A stretch of 64,000 bases of DNA from KBS50 sp042666615 (lineage in GTDB: Bacteria; Actinomycetota; Actinomycetes; Mycobacteriales; Micromonosporaceae): the NCBI RefSeq assembly GCF_042666615.1, contig NZ_JBHTDD010000030.1:12777-76776 (forward strand). Reading direction: 5' to 3'. The notes under the pieces are model-generated. The model was given only the letters and a program-made list of their open reading frames with translations, was not told where the DNA came from and did no database searches. Position 1 is the stretch's first letter. The number at the start of each line of letters is the position of its first letter. The position numbers and the translations under genes are program-made. Below, in pieces: positions 16,285 to 24,811 of this stretch.

Positions 16285-16569
16285 ATGTCCGAGCCACACG
16301 TGACGCTCGATCCGCGCGGATTGGATCCGGTGCAGCGGAAACTCCAGGGTCCGCTGCAGGACCAACTGACCTCCGCATTGCAGGCGGCCACCGAACGGGT
16401 TAGCGCCGGCTACGCCGGCGAACCCGTGGAAGAGGTGTGCCGGCGGCTGCTCGACGAGACCCGGTCCGGCCTGCACCCCGACATCGCCGCCGGCTTCACT
16501 CCCGACATGGACGAGTTCTGCCGGGTGGCGGTGGCGATCGTCCGGCGCGACGCTCCGCAGCCCAACTGA
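16285..16569 (+). CDS. Conserved hypothetical protein, 94 residues
   Basis: A small acidic-to-neutral soluble protein, probably all-helical: MSEPHVTLDPRGLDPVQRKL... with later AATERVSAGYAGEPVEEVCRRLLDETRSGLHPDIAAGFTPDMDEFCRVAVAI. The two cysteines (C in VEEVCRRL and EFCRVAV) and the absence of a signal suggest a cytoplasmic protein. ATG at 16285 follows AAGGGGG by seven bases; an in-frame ATG at 16270 overlaps that ribosome site and is less likely. I do not recognise a characterised family. It is convergent with the D-amino-acid oxidase gene, with five bases between the stops. Confidence 0.6.
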   Translation: MSEPHVTLDPRGLDPVQRKLQGPLQDQLTSALQAATERVSAGYAGEPVEEVCRRLLDETRSGLHPDIAAGFTPDMDEFCRVAVAIVRRDAPQPN

Positions 16570-16574
16570 TCTGG

Positions 16575-17552
16575 TCAGCCGTCCAGGGCCAGCCCGGCGA
16601 CGTCGTCGGCGCAACCCCAGCTCAGCGTCATGCCGGCGCCGCCATGCCCGTAGCAGTGCACCAGCCGCACCCCGCCCGGCAGCCCGACCGGGTCGCGCTC
16701 CAACCGGACCCCGCCGTACCGGGCCGGCCGCAACCCGGCCAGCTCGGCGACGACCGGCACGCCGGCCAGCGCCGGCACCAACGCCACACACCGGTCCACG
16801 ATCGCCCGGCTGGCCACCGGATCCGGACCGGTGTCGGTCTCCCCCACCTCGTACGTCCCGCCGAGCACCACGTCCCGGCTGCGCGGATGGACGTACGTGA
16901 TGCCCGCCGGGTCGTCCTCGTCGCGTACCGACGTGTGCAGTCCCGGGTTGGTCACCAGCACCACCCGCCCCCGCGCCGGGTGCACCGCCGGATCACCGGC
17001 CAACTTGGCCGCCCCAAGCCCACCGGCGTTGACCACCACGGGCGCCAGGTCGACGACGTCGGCCAGCGCGTCCAACCGGCGGCGCAGCAGCACCGTCCCG
17101 GCACCCACCAGCCGCTCCAGCAACCAGTCCAGGTACGGACCCATCTCCACCGACGGGACCGTGCAGGTCCACAGCCCGGTGTACGGACCACCGGCCGGGG
17201 GTGGCTCCGTCCGGAAGTCCGGCACCGCAGCCGCCCACCACGGCGGCTCGGTCGCGGCAGTGCGCAACAGCATCCGGGTCGGCCGCAACGCCACCCCCGG
17301 CACCCCGGCGGCGGCCTGACCGGTGAACGTCAGGAAACCCCGCCGGCTCCACCGCAGCACCCGGGGGTCCTCGGCCGTGTGCGACGGATACCAGACGGCC
17401 GCCGCCACCCGGGACACCAACCGGACCGGATCATCGCCGGTCACCACCGCCACCCGGGCACCGGCCTCGGTGAGCCGCGCCGCACAGGTCAGACCGATCA
17501 CACCGGCACCGACCACCACGACGTCGTAACGCGGCTCAGCCACGCCGGACAT
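16575..17552 (-). CDS. D-amino-acid oxidase (FAD-dependent DAO family)
   Basis: A 325-residue flavoenzyme that oxidises D-amino acids to imino acids with release of hydrogen peroxide. The FAD dinucleotide motif is VVVVGAGVIGLTCAARL (residues 10-26). Substrate-binding and C-terminal FAD segments agree with DAAO: GITYVHPRSRDVVLGGTYE (Tyr over the substrate), LAGLRPARYGGVRLE (the Arg that holds the carboxylate) and VHCYGHGGAGMTLSWGCA near the end, the strongest family mark. Length fits bacterial DAAOs (320-330). The start overlaps the end of the lipoprotein gene upstream by 17 bases, so the two are probably co-transcribed. Glycine oxidase is a less likely alternative because of the terminal motif. 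Confidence 0.88.
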   Translation of the reverse strand: MSGVAEPRYDVVVVGAGVIGLTCAARLTEAGARVAVVTGDDPVRLVSRVAAAVWYPSHTAEDPRVLRWSRRGFLTFTGQAAAGVPGVALRPTRMLLRTAATEPPWWAAAVPDFRTEPPPAGGPYTGLWTCTVPSVEMGPYLDWLLERLVGAGTVLLRRRLDALADVVDLAPVVVNAGGLGAAKLAGDPAVHPARGRVVLVTNPGLHTSVRDEDDPAGITYVHPRSRDVVLGGTYEVGETDTGPDPVASRAIVDRCVALVPALAGVPVVAELAGLRPARYGGVRLERDPVGLPGGVRLVHCYGHGGAGMTLSWGCADDVAGLALDG

Positions 17553-18243
17553 CCACCGACACGGCGTATGTCCCGTCCGGGCGCCGCGACTCGATCAGCC
17601 GGATCGGCAGCACCTGATCGCTCCCGACCGCCGTCTGCAACCCCAGGCCGAAGGTGACCGACCCCTCGAAGTCGCCCGCTGCGGCGTACCCCCGCAGGGT
17701 GGGGAAACCCAGCGTGGCTGGCGGCGACGCGACCACCGTGCCCGCCCCTGCGAAGTCGTGCGCCTGCGCCTGGTCGAACCGGACCCGCAGGAACGCGTTG
17801 CCCGGCAGCGACACCCGCTCACCGCTGCCGTCCGCCTCCACCCGGGGCACGTAGGCCACCTCGTACCCGGGACGGGCACCACGGAAGGCGAAGGTCATCC
17901 GGGTGAAATCATCCGCCGGATGGTCACCGACGTCGATGCGGACCAGCACCGGCAGCGGTTCCGCCGGCGGCGGCGCGATCGGTACCCGCAACCGGTGGTC
18001 GACGTGCACCGGCTCCTTCGGCACCGCCCAGTCGTAGGTCACCCGGTAGTCCGCCGCTGACGGGCCACCCGTCGATGGCGGCGAAACCGGCACGCTCGCG
18101 GTCGGCCCGGTGGGCGCCGAGACCGACGCGCCACCCGACGCCCCACCCGTATCCGGTGACCGCTGGTCGCCGCCGCCGCAACCGGCCACGAACGCCACGG
18201 CGGCGCAGGTCAGCAGCGCGACCGGCCGGCGGGGGAACCACAT
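17536..18243 (-). CDS. Secreted lipoprotein of unknown function
   Basis: A 235-residue lipoprotein: MWFPRRPVALLTCAAVAFVAGC gives a basic N-region, hydrophobic core and lipobox with Cys at residue 22. A Gly/Ser/Thr/Pro-rich spacer follows to about residue 65, then a beta-rich domain (YRVTYDWAVPKEPVHVDHRL..., VLVRIDVGDHPADDFTRMTFAFRGARPGYEVAYVPRVEADGSGERVSLPG, FLRVRFDQAQAHDF). This AMIN-like domain arrangement is common in actinobacterial lipoproteins, but I cannot give a ligand. The ATG at 18243 is preferred to one at 18249 because GGAGGT is six bases upstream of it. It precedes the D-amino-acid oxidase gene with a 17-base overlap and is divergent from the gene at 18353. Confidence 0.7.
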   Translation of the reverse strand: MWFPRRPVALLTCAAVAFVAGCGGGDQRSPDTGGASGGASVSAPTGPTASVPVSPPSTGGPSAADYRVTYDWAVPKEPVHVDHRLRVPIAPPPAEPLPVLVRIDVGDHPADDFTRMTFAFRGARPGYEVAYVPRVEADGSGERVSLPGNAFLRVRFDQAQAHDFAGAGTVVASPPATLGFPTLRGYAAAGDFEGSVTFGLGLQTAVGSDQVLPIRLIESRRPDGTYAVSVDVRRG

Positions 18244-18352
18244 GGCCATACCTCCACGGTACGGGCTTTCCCGGCCGACCGACAGCACCGGCCGGTCGAC
18301 CGCCGGCCTGCGGGGCACACCTGCCGCCCGGTTGCCGGTACGCTCCGACGCC

Positions 18353-18934
18353 GTGGCACGCGTGACGGGGGTACGGGCGCAGCCCGGTGGCCCGGTGGCC
18401 CTGGACTTCACCGCCGACGGCTACCGGGTACACCGACGGGACGGCGTCATCAACTGGCTGCTGGACGACCTGGGCTGCTTCACGTCCCTGGTCGTCGCCG
18501 GGGTGTTCGGCGTCGGCGCGGTCTACGCGTACGAATACGATCTGGTCCCGCTCGCGATCGTCCTGGCGGCACTGGCGGTACCCGGCGCGTTTGTCGTCAC
18601 CGTTCGGCTGGCCGCGGAGGTGGCGGCCGAGGTGCTCGGCTACCTGATGATCGGGCTGACCGTGCTGGCCTCCCCGCTGCTGGTGTTCCCGTCGGTGCGC
18701 CGGTGGGCGCGGAAGTGGTGGTCCGGGTCCACCCGTCCGACATCGACCCCCCGCCGGCGTACCCCGGCCTCGGCGGTGACCGACGCCGAACTGCGCCGCG
18801 ACGGCGCGACGGTGACCGTGCTACTGGAGGTCGACGGCGAACGGGTCCGTTACCAGGCGACGGGCATCGCCGGCGAACGGCTGGAAGGCGAGGTCCGGAC
18901 ACTGCTCGCGGATCGGCTCCGGACCGTCCACTGA
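18353..18934 (+). CDS. Two-helix membrane protein of unknown function
   Basis: A 193-residue protein. Residues 1-35 are soluble, two or three hydrophobic helices follow (CFTSLVVAGVFGVGAVYAY, VPLAIVLAALAVPGAFVVTV, LGYLMIGLTVLASPLLVF), then a basic, Ser/Thr-rich linker and a C-terminal soluble part (AVTDAELRRDGATVTVLLEVDGERVRYQATG...). GTG at 18353 is chosen because the earlier frame overlaps the divergent lipoprotein gene. It ends 53 bases before the first PfkB-TIR fusion gene on the same strand and could be part of that transcript. No family recognised. Confidence 0.6.
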   Translation: MARVTGVRAQPGGPVALDFTADGYRVHRRDGVINWLLDDLGCFTSLVVAGVFGVGAVYAYEYDLVPLAIVLAALAVPGAFVVTVRLAAEVAAEVLGYLMIGLTVLASPLLVFPSVRRWARKWWSGSTRPTSTPRRRTPASAVTDAELRRDGATVTVLLEVDGERVRYQATGIAGERLEGEVRTLLADRLRTVH

Positions 18935-18987
18935 CGCCACCGCCTCGGACGATTGCCCAGCGCCATCCCATCGAACAGCATCGAGGT

Positions 18988-20562
18988 ATGGCGGCGACAT
19001 CGCGCGGGGACGGGGCCTGGCCTGGCTATCCCCCACCAGCGCCGGACGGCGTGCCCGAGGTCATCGGCTTCGGTGCGCTCAACGTCGACTACATCGCCAG
19101 TGCCTCCCAACTCTCCCGCCGGGCGGCGGAACGGATCACCGAATCGGTGGCCCGGTTCGAATGGAACCGCGAAGGCCCGGTGGACGAGCGGACCATCGAC
19201 GAGGCGATCCGGCATCTCGGCGTGGCGTCGCTGGCCTATTCGCTGGGCGGTTCGGCCTGGTTGACGATCTTCACGCTGGCGCAGATGAATGTCGGTATCA
19301 GCCTGGGCTACGTCGGGGTGGTCGGTCGTGTGGAGGCGCCCGGTCTGTCGTTCCTCGGCCAGATGGACGAGTTGCGCATCGATCACCGCTGGGTCGGGCG
19401 GCGCCCCGATCTGCTCAGTGGAACCTGCCTGTCCTACATCGATGACACGGACCGGGTCATGCTCATCCATCCGGGCGCCAATATCGAGATGGCAAGCCAC
19501 GTCGGGGAGAACCTCGATGCGCTGGCAGCTTACCTCGCGGGCGCCCGGTACGTCCACCTGACCTCGTTTCTCGACCCGGTCACTCCCCACCAGGTGCTCG
19601 AGGTACTCACCCGGGCGAAGCGACTGAACCCCGACCTGCGGCTGAGCTTCGATCCCGGCTTCGGCTGGGCGGAACAACCCGATGACGCCGTGGAAGGGCT
19701 TCTCGCCATCACCGATCTGCTCTTCGTCAACTATCGCGAGTTCAAGGCGCTGGGTCGGTACGGTCACGGCGAACGGGACGAGATCATCGCCGGGCGGGCG
19801 CTGCGTCGCTGTGGAGCGGACTGCACGGCGTTCGTGACAAAGCGGTACGACATGGTGGAGGTGTTCCGTCTCGTACCGGACGGCCTGCTCACCCACCGGT
19901 TCCAGCTGAACCGCCCCCTCCGCGAAACCGAACTGGAGGACGCGACGGGTGCCGGTGACGTCTTCGCCGCTGGCGTGCTCGCCGCGTTGGCGTCCCGACG
20001 CCTCCAGGTGGAACTGGGAGCCTTCCTCGGGCTGGATCTGGCTCGCTACAAGTCCCGCCGAGGGTCCTCCCCGGCGTCCGGCGACCTTCCGGCGCTGGAC
20101 AAGGGCTTCCTGCAGAAGACGGAGATCCTGCGACGCCCGGCAGTACGACCACCCGGCGTCTTCATCGCGCATGACAACCACCCCCAGTGGTTGAGGGTGC
20201 GGGACTTCCTCGAACAGCGGTGCCGGCTGCCCACGGTCGAGTTGGCGTCCGCGAGCGGCCGGGACCCCGATCAGGAGCGGCTGACGGCGGCCTTGGCCCG
20301 ATGCGGCTTCGCCGTGTGCCTGTTGAGTGCGAAGCACCCGGCTCCAAGTGGTCGGGGCTGGACCGATCAGAACACTGTTCACCAGGCTGGCATGTTTCAG
20401 GGCCGGTACGGATTCGGGCGGGTTGCCATACTCGTCGAGGAGGGCTGCGACACCTTCTCCAACATCTCCGGTCTGATCCGTCTGGACTTCGCCAGCGGAC
20501 GGATCACCCGAACCTTCGTGGAACTGGAACGGATGTTGAAGCGCGAAGGTCTGATGGGGTGA
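18988..20562 (+). CDS. PfkB/ribokinase-like domain fused to a degenerate TIR-like domain
   Basis: A 524-residue fusion. Residues about 22-385 form a PfkB-type sugar/nucleoside kinase: VIGFGALNVDYIA at the start, LGGSAWLTIFTLAQ (the usual GG-x3-N-x-A with Asn replaced by Trp/Leu context), and DATGAGDVFAAG with the catalytic-base Asp at 324. Residues 390-524 form a TIR-like domain of the CAP12/Pycsar TIR type: GVFIAHDNHPQWLRVRDFLE, CGFAVCLLSAKH, then TDQNTVHQAGMFQGRYGFGRVAIL. In active relatives this last motif is RQN-x3-E-x-G; here the Arg is Asp460 and the Glu is Gln466, so NAD hydrolysis is unlikely. The next gene keeps both residues and starts four bases later. ATG at 18988 has GAGG nearly abutting; GTG at 19051 is an alternative. 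Confidence 0.75.
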   Translation: MAATSRGDGAWPGYPPPAPDGVPEVIGFGALNVDYIASASQLSRRAAERITESVARFEWNREGPVDERTIDEAIRHLGVASLAYSLGGSAWLTIFTLAQMNVGISLGYVGVVGRVEAPGLSFLGQMDELRIDHRWVGRRPDLLSGTCLSYIDDTDRVMLIHPGANIEMASHVGENLDALAAYLAGARYVHLTSFLDPVTPHQVLEVLTRAKRLNPDLRLSFDPGFGWAEQPDDAVEGLLAITDLLFVNYREFKALGRYGHGERDEIIAGRALRRCGADCTAFVTKRYDMVEVFRLVPDGLLTHRFQLNRPLRETELEDATGAGDVFAAGVLAALASRRLQVELGAFLGLDLARYKSRRGSSPASGDLPALDKGFLQKTEILRRPAVRPPGVFIAHDNHPQWLRVRDFLEQRCRLPTVELASASGRDPDQERLTAALARCGFAVCLLSAKHPAPSGRGWTDQNTVHQAGMFQGRYGFGRVAILVEEGCDTFSNISGLIRLDFASGRITRTFVELERMLKREGLMG

Positions 20563-20566
20563 GGAG

Positions 20567-22168
20567 ATGAACGACGTGGCCGATCAGCCTGGATCATCCG
20601 GCGATGGAGCGGGCTTCGCACTCGATGTCGTCGGCATCGGCGCGCTCAACCTCGACTACATCGCCACCAACTCCCCCTCGGCGAGGCCAGCGGCGGGCCG
20701 GCGGCTCACCGAGGTGATCCAACGCCTGCTGGCCGAGGCCGGCAACCCCGTGGAGCTTGGGACGGAGGCGCTGGTCGACGCGGCGACCATCAACGCCGCG
20801 ATAGAGGCGGTCAGCTCCACCCGTCCCGATACCACCCTCGGCGGATCGGCGTTCAACGCGATATACGCGATCGCCCGGACCCAGGCCGGGCTCCGACTCG
20901 GCTACCTGGGTGTTGCCGGTCGGGTGCCGGTCATCGGATTGTCCAGCGTGCAGCAGTTCGAAGCGCTCGGCATCGACCACCGCTTCGTGTTCCGCGAGGA
21001 CCACCGCCTGTCCGGCATCTGCTTCTCGTTCGCCGAAGACGGCGAACGCACCCTGTTGACGCACGCCGGCGCGAACGACAGCCTCGCCGACCACCTCGCC
21101 CGGGACTTCGACGCCGTCGTCGACTATCTCGCCCGGACCCGGCTCATCCACGTGACGTCCTTCCTCGACGACCGTAGCCCCCAACTGTTATTCCAGCTGC
21201 TCACCGCGGTGAAACGCGCGAATCCGGCCACGGCGATCTGCCTCGACCCGGGCCACGTGTGGAGCGTGTCCGTCACCCGGGAGATCGACGGGCTGGTGGG
21301 TCTCAGCGACTACCTCCTGGTCAACTACCGCGAGTTCCGTGCCCTCGGCGGCCATACCGACGGCGACTCCGACGAGGTGCTGGCCGCGAGGTTGGTCGAC
21401 CGCATGACGGCGGGTAGCGGCGTCGTCGTGGTCAAACTGCCTGCCGGCGTCTGGGCATACCGGCGGGAGCGGGGCAAGCTGCTCGGCGACTTCTACGCGC
21501 AGACGCCACTACCGAAGGCCGAAATCGCCGACGACACCGGAGCGGGTGACGTGTTCGCCGCCGGCCTGCTCACCGTGCTGACGAGCGATCGACTCCAGAT
21601 CGAACTCGGCTCGCTGCTCGGCATGCGTCTCGCCCGGCACAAGCTGCGGTACGTCGGCAGCGCGGGCCACGCCCAGTTCGCCGACGTGGCCCGCGACTTC
21701 ATCGGTTCGGCGGCGGGCGAGCGCCGGTCCGCCGGCCTGCCGCGCGGCGTATTCATCGCGCACGGCGCCCACCCGGAATGGCTCGCGGTGCAGCGGTTCA
21801 TCGCCGACCGGTTCGAACTGCCGGTGTACTCCTTCGAGAGCGGCGCGTGGGGCGGCCGGTCAGTCACCGATGCGCTCGCCGACTACCTCGAACGATGCAG
21901 CTTCGCGGTCTGCGTGCTGACCGCCGAGGACTTCACCGGTGACGGACGACGGCTGGCGCGGCAGAACGTCATCCACGAGGTGGGCCTGTTCCAGGGCCGG
22001 CACGGCTTCGACCGGGTGGCCGTGTTGGCCGAGGAGGGATGCGACTTCGTCCCCCCGGCCGCGTTGCCCTACACCATCACCTTCCCGCGGCACGGCATCA
22101 GCGACACCTTCTACCAACTCGCCGAGCTGATCGACGCCCAGGGCGTGGTGGACCGGGACGACGGCTGA
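20567..22168 (+). CDS. PfkB/ribokinase-like domain fused to an intact TIR-like NADase domain
   Basis: A 533-residue paralogue of the previous gene. The N-terminal kinase-like domain (about 20-385) has VVGIGALNLDYIA, TTLGGSAFNAIYAIARTQAG with the substrate-site GG-x3-N, LVNYREFRAL and DDTGAGDVFAAG (Asp328 as presumed catalytic base). The C-terminal TIR-like domain (394-533) reads GVFIAHGAHPEWLAVQRFIA, SFAVCVLTAEDF and ARQNVIHEVGLFQGRHGFDRVAVL; Arg465 and Glu471 match the conserved catalytic motif of CAP12-type TIR domains that cleave NAD+. The pairing with a catalytically altered copy suggests that the first subunit senses or restrains and the second acts. ATG at 20567 follows GGTGAGGAG. Cellular substrate of the kinase-like part is unknown; it might instead be a sugar- or nucleotide-binding sensor. 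Confidence 0.8.
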   Translation: MNDVADQPGSSGDGAGFALDVVGIGALNLDYIATNSPSARPAAGRRLTEVIQRLLAEAGNPVELGTEALVDAATINAAIEAVSSTRPDTTLGGSAFNAIYAIARTQAGLRLGYLGVAGRVPVIGLSSVQQFEALGIDHRFVFREDHRLSGICFSFAEDGERTLLTHAGANDSLADHLARDFDAVVDYLARTRLIHVTSFLDDRSPQLLFQLLTAVKRANPATAICLDPGHVWSVSVTREIDGLVGLSDYLLVNYREFRALGGHTDGDSDEVLAARLVDRMTAGSGVVVVKLPAGVWAYRRERGKLLGDFYAQTPLPKAEIADDTGAGDVFAAGLLTVLTSDRLQIELGSLLGMRLARHKLRYVGSAGHAQFADVARDFIGSAAGERRSAGLPRGVFIAHGAHPEWLAVQRFIADRFELPVYSFESGAWGGRSVTDALADYLERCSFAVCVLTAEDFTGDGRRLARQNVIHEVGLFQGRHGFDRVAVLAEEGCDFVPPAALPYTITFPRHGISDTFYQLAELIDAQGVVDRDDG

Positions 22169-22219
22169 CGAGGCCCAGCCCACCGTGCGCGATCGTCGCC
22201 GATCCCGGACACTGGGCTC

Positions 22220-23623
22220 GTGTACGACTACGACGTGCTGGTCCTCGGCTCAGGTCCCGGCGGTCAGAAGGCCGCCATCGCGGCCGCGAAGCTGGACCGC
22301 CGGGTCGCGGTGGTCGAACGCCGCCACATGATCGGCGGAGTCTGCATCAACACCGGCACGATCCCGTCCAAGACGCTGCGTGAGGCCGTGCTGTACCTGA
22401 CCGGGCTCAACCAGCGCGAGATGTACGGGCAGAGCTACCGGCTCAAGGAGGACATCACGGTCGGCGACCTGGCCGCCCGTACCCAGCATGTGATCGGCCG
22501 CGAGATCGACGTGATCCGCAGCCAGTTCGCCCGCAACCAGGTTCGGTTGCTCACCGGCACCGCCCGGTTCACCGACGCGCACACGGTGGGACTCACCGAC
22601 GACGCCGGCCAGACCACCACGGTGACCGCGGACAAGGTCATCATCGCCACCGGCACCCGACCGGCGCGACCGGACACCGTCGACTTCGACGACCGGACCA
22701 TCATCGACTCGGACGGGATCATCAACCTGGAACGCGTACCGCGCTCCATGGTCGTCGTCGGCGCCGGGGTCATCGGCATCGAGTACGCCTCGATGTTCGC
22801 GGCGCTGGGCACGAAGGTCACGGTCGTCGAGCGGCGTGACCGGATGCTGGAGTTCTGTGACCTGGAGGTCATCGAGGCACTCAAATACCACCTGCGCGAC
22901 CTGGCCGTCACGTTCCGGTTCCGGGAGTCGGTCGCCTCGGTCGAGCGGCATCCCCGAGGCGCGGTCGCCATGCTGGAAAGCGGCAAGCAGATCGCCGCCG
23001 ACACGGTGATGTACTCGGCCGGCCGGCAGGGCACCGCCGCCGACCTCAACCTCGACGCGATCGGCCTCACCGCCGACGCCCGCGGCCGGATCACGGTCGA
23101 CGAGCACTACCGCACCTCGGTCGACTATGCCTATGCGGTCGGCGACGTGATCGGCTTCCCGGCGCTCGCCTCGACCTCGATGGAGCAGGGCCGGCTGGCC
23201 GCGCACCACGCCTGCGACGAGCCGGTCCGGGAGATGCAGCCGCTCCAGCCGATCGGCATCTACACCATTCCCGAGATCAGCTTCGTCGGCCGGACGGAGG
23301 ACGACCTGACCGACGCCCGCGTCCCGTTCGAGGTGGGCATCGCCCGCTACCGGGAACTCGCGCGCGGGCAGATCATCGGCGACTCGTACGGCATGTTGAA
23401 GATCCTGGTCTCCCCCACCGACCGGCGGCTGCTGGGCGTGCACGTCTTCGGCACCGGCGCCACCGAGCTGGTCCACATCGGGCAGACGGTGATGGGCTGC
23501 GACGCCGGCGTCGACTACCTCGTCGACGCGGTGTTCAACTACCCGACCCTGGCCGAGTCGTACAAGGTGGCAGCGTTGGACGCGATGAACAAGATGCGGC
23601 ACATCGCCCGGCTGCACGACTAG
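22220..23623 (+). CDS. sthA: Soluble pyridine nucleotide transhydrogenase (Si-specific)
   Basis: A 467-residue flavoprotein that passes hydride between NADPH and NAD+. FAD site VLVLGSGPGGQKAAIAA (residues 6-22); the redox loop is GGVCINTGTIPSK, with the second cysteine of disulfide reductases replaced by Thr as expected for SthA. NAD(P) site VVVGAGVIGIEYASMFAALG, second FAD motif YAVGDVIGFPALASTSMEQGR, and the C-terminal interface domain HVFGTGATELVHIGQ...FNYPTLAESYKVAALDAMNKM. GTG at 22220 has no clear ribosome site. It lies 51 bases after the TIR fusion gene on the same strand, so co-transcription is possible; a link with NAD-consuming TIR activity is attractive but unproved, since sthA is a common housekeeping gene. 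Confidence 0.92.
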   Translation: MYDYDVLVLGSGPGGQKAAIAAAKLDRRVAVVERRHMIGGVCINTGTIPSKTLREAVLYLTGLNQREMYGQSYRLKEDITVGDLAARTQHVIGREIDVIRSQFARNQVRLLTGTARFTDAHTVGLTDDAGQTTTVTADKVIIATGTRPARPDTVDFDDRTIIDSDGIINLERVPRSMVVVGAGVIGIEYASMFAALGTKVTVVERRDRMLEFCDLEVIEALKYHLRDLAVTFRFRESVASVERHPRGAVAMLESGKQIAADTVMYSAGRQGTAADLNLDAIGLTADARGRITVDEHYRTSVDYAYAVGDVIGFPALASTSMEQGRLAAHHACDEPVREMQPLQPIGIYTIPEISFVGRTEDDLTDARVPFEVGIARYRELARGQIIGDSYGMLKILVSPTDRRLLGVHVFGTGATELVHIGQTVMGCDAGVDYLVDAVFNYPTLAESYKVAALDAMNKMRHIARLHD

Positions 23624-23632
23624 CTAAGCTAG

Positions 23633-24002
23633 ACGGTGTCCAGGATCGTTCACCGGGTTCGTCAGTGTAGGTGGGCAGGTCGGCGCTGGTTGCGGAACGT
23701 GATAGTGGTCGGTGGCCTCCTGCCGTGTACCGTGTGTGATGTCGCGTTTGGGGTGACGGTGGTGGTCTCGGCATCCTTTGCGCTGCTGTAGCCCACGCAG
23801 CACCGGAGACAACCTGGTGTGATAGTTAACAGTCGATGTGCGGTGGTTGGACCGGCGTGGTTACCGTGGGTTGCTGTTGCGTGGGCTACAGCATCGCAAA
23901 GGCAGTCGGGTCGCCTAACGAAACCTGTCCTCGGTGGCTGTGGGTGTCTCCGTCCGCCAGGCCCGGTATTCACCGGAACCCGCGAACGTTCATGGACACC
24001 GT
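23633..24002. mobile_element. 370-bp MITE-like palindromic element
   Basis: A non-coding element with terminal inverted repeats of about 28 bp starting ACGGTGTCCA (left 23633 on, right ending 24002) and CTAG on both outer sides (23629-23632, 24003-24006), the target duplication used by IS701-like transposases. Inside it, CCTTTGCGCTGCTGTAGCCC... at 23775-23799 pairs with 23878-23902 at 24 of 25 positions, so the centre can fold into a long hairpin. No frame inside shows a protein. Its ends differ from those of the IS at 8436-9883, so another transposase would have moved it. Confidence 0.8.
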
Positions 24003-24056
24003 CTAGCGAGGTCGCCGGGCGGATGACCGGATCCGGCTTGTCGCTACAGTTCTCCC

Positions 24057-24497
24057 ATGAAGCGACCCGCGCTCCCGCCGCGCGTCGAGCAGACCCGTGC
24101 CCTGCTGGTGATCCAGACGTGGCTGTCGCTGCTCGTGCTCCTGGGCGCCTTCCTGCTGCTCCCGGTCATGGCAGAACGCAACCCGGACACGGGACCGTCC
24201 GACCAACTCCTCGTCCTGTACGGCTCCCTGATGGTCACCCCCGCCCTGCTGGCACTGGCCGCCTGGACGGTCCGGCGCGGCTGGACCGCCGGCTGGGTGT
24301 TCGCCCTGCTCGCCGAGCTGGCCATGGCGTTCGTCCTGTACGCGGCCTTCACCGTCGGTGCCTTCGTCGGCGTGCCGGCTTTGCTTTTCGGCGGCCTCGC
24401 GATCTGGGTGGGAATCAATGTGTTCCACCCCGAGGTCCGGCACTTCTTCTTCTCCCGGGCCGGGCGATCCGCCGAGAACGGGAGTGCCCGGACCTGA
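24057..24497 (+). CDS. Four-helix membrane protein of unknown function
   Basis: A 146-residue protein with four hydrophobic helices: TRALLVIQTWLSLLVLLGAFLL, LLVLYGSLMVTPALLALAAW, WTAGWVFALLAELAMAFVLYAAF and FVGVPALLFGGLAIWVGINVF, ending in a short basic tail. I know no function; similar four-helix proteins are common in actinobacteria. ATG at 24057 is the only start ahead of helix 1. The gene begins 55 bases after the MITE-like element, which could therefore influence its transcription. Confidence 0.65.
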   Translation: MKRPALPPRVEQTRALLVIQTWLSLLVLLGAFLLLPVMAERNPDTGPSDQLLVLYGSLMVTPALLALAAWTVRRGWTAGWVFALLAELAMAFVLYAAFTVGAFVGVPALLFGGLAIWVGINVFHPEVRHFFFSRAGRSAENGSART

Positions 24498-24811
24498 CCC
24501 GGCACGCCATCGATGCTCTTGACACAACGACGGTGGCCTGGAAGTGTGAGCGCGCTGAGCAAAGTTGATCAACGTAAGCCTTCACGGGGGAGGCCTGTGT
24601 CAGCTTGAGCGCACCCTGACGCTGTCCGATTCGCCGGCACGCCTTCCGCGGTGTCGCCGACCGGACCTGCCGGGGTTCCAGTCATCTGTGTGCTCGATGT
24701 ACGGCAGCCGGCCGCCCACGGGTGGACGGTGGCCGTCGGCTGGTCACGGGGCAGAGGCTGCCACGGACGACATGGCGCCGCCGCCAAGACTTTGTTGATC
24801 CGGAGAAAGGG
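24498..24811. other. Intergenic stretch before the HAD remnant
   Basis: About 310 bases without a supported gene. Short frames on both strands carry no recognisable domain. The stretch probably holds DNA that replaced the lost N-terminal part of the HAD gene that follows. Confidence 0.4.

Noticed and set aside
23535..23973. Short frames within the MITE-like element
   Set aside because: They cross the inverted repeats and have no protein features; the element is best explained as non-coding.
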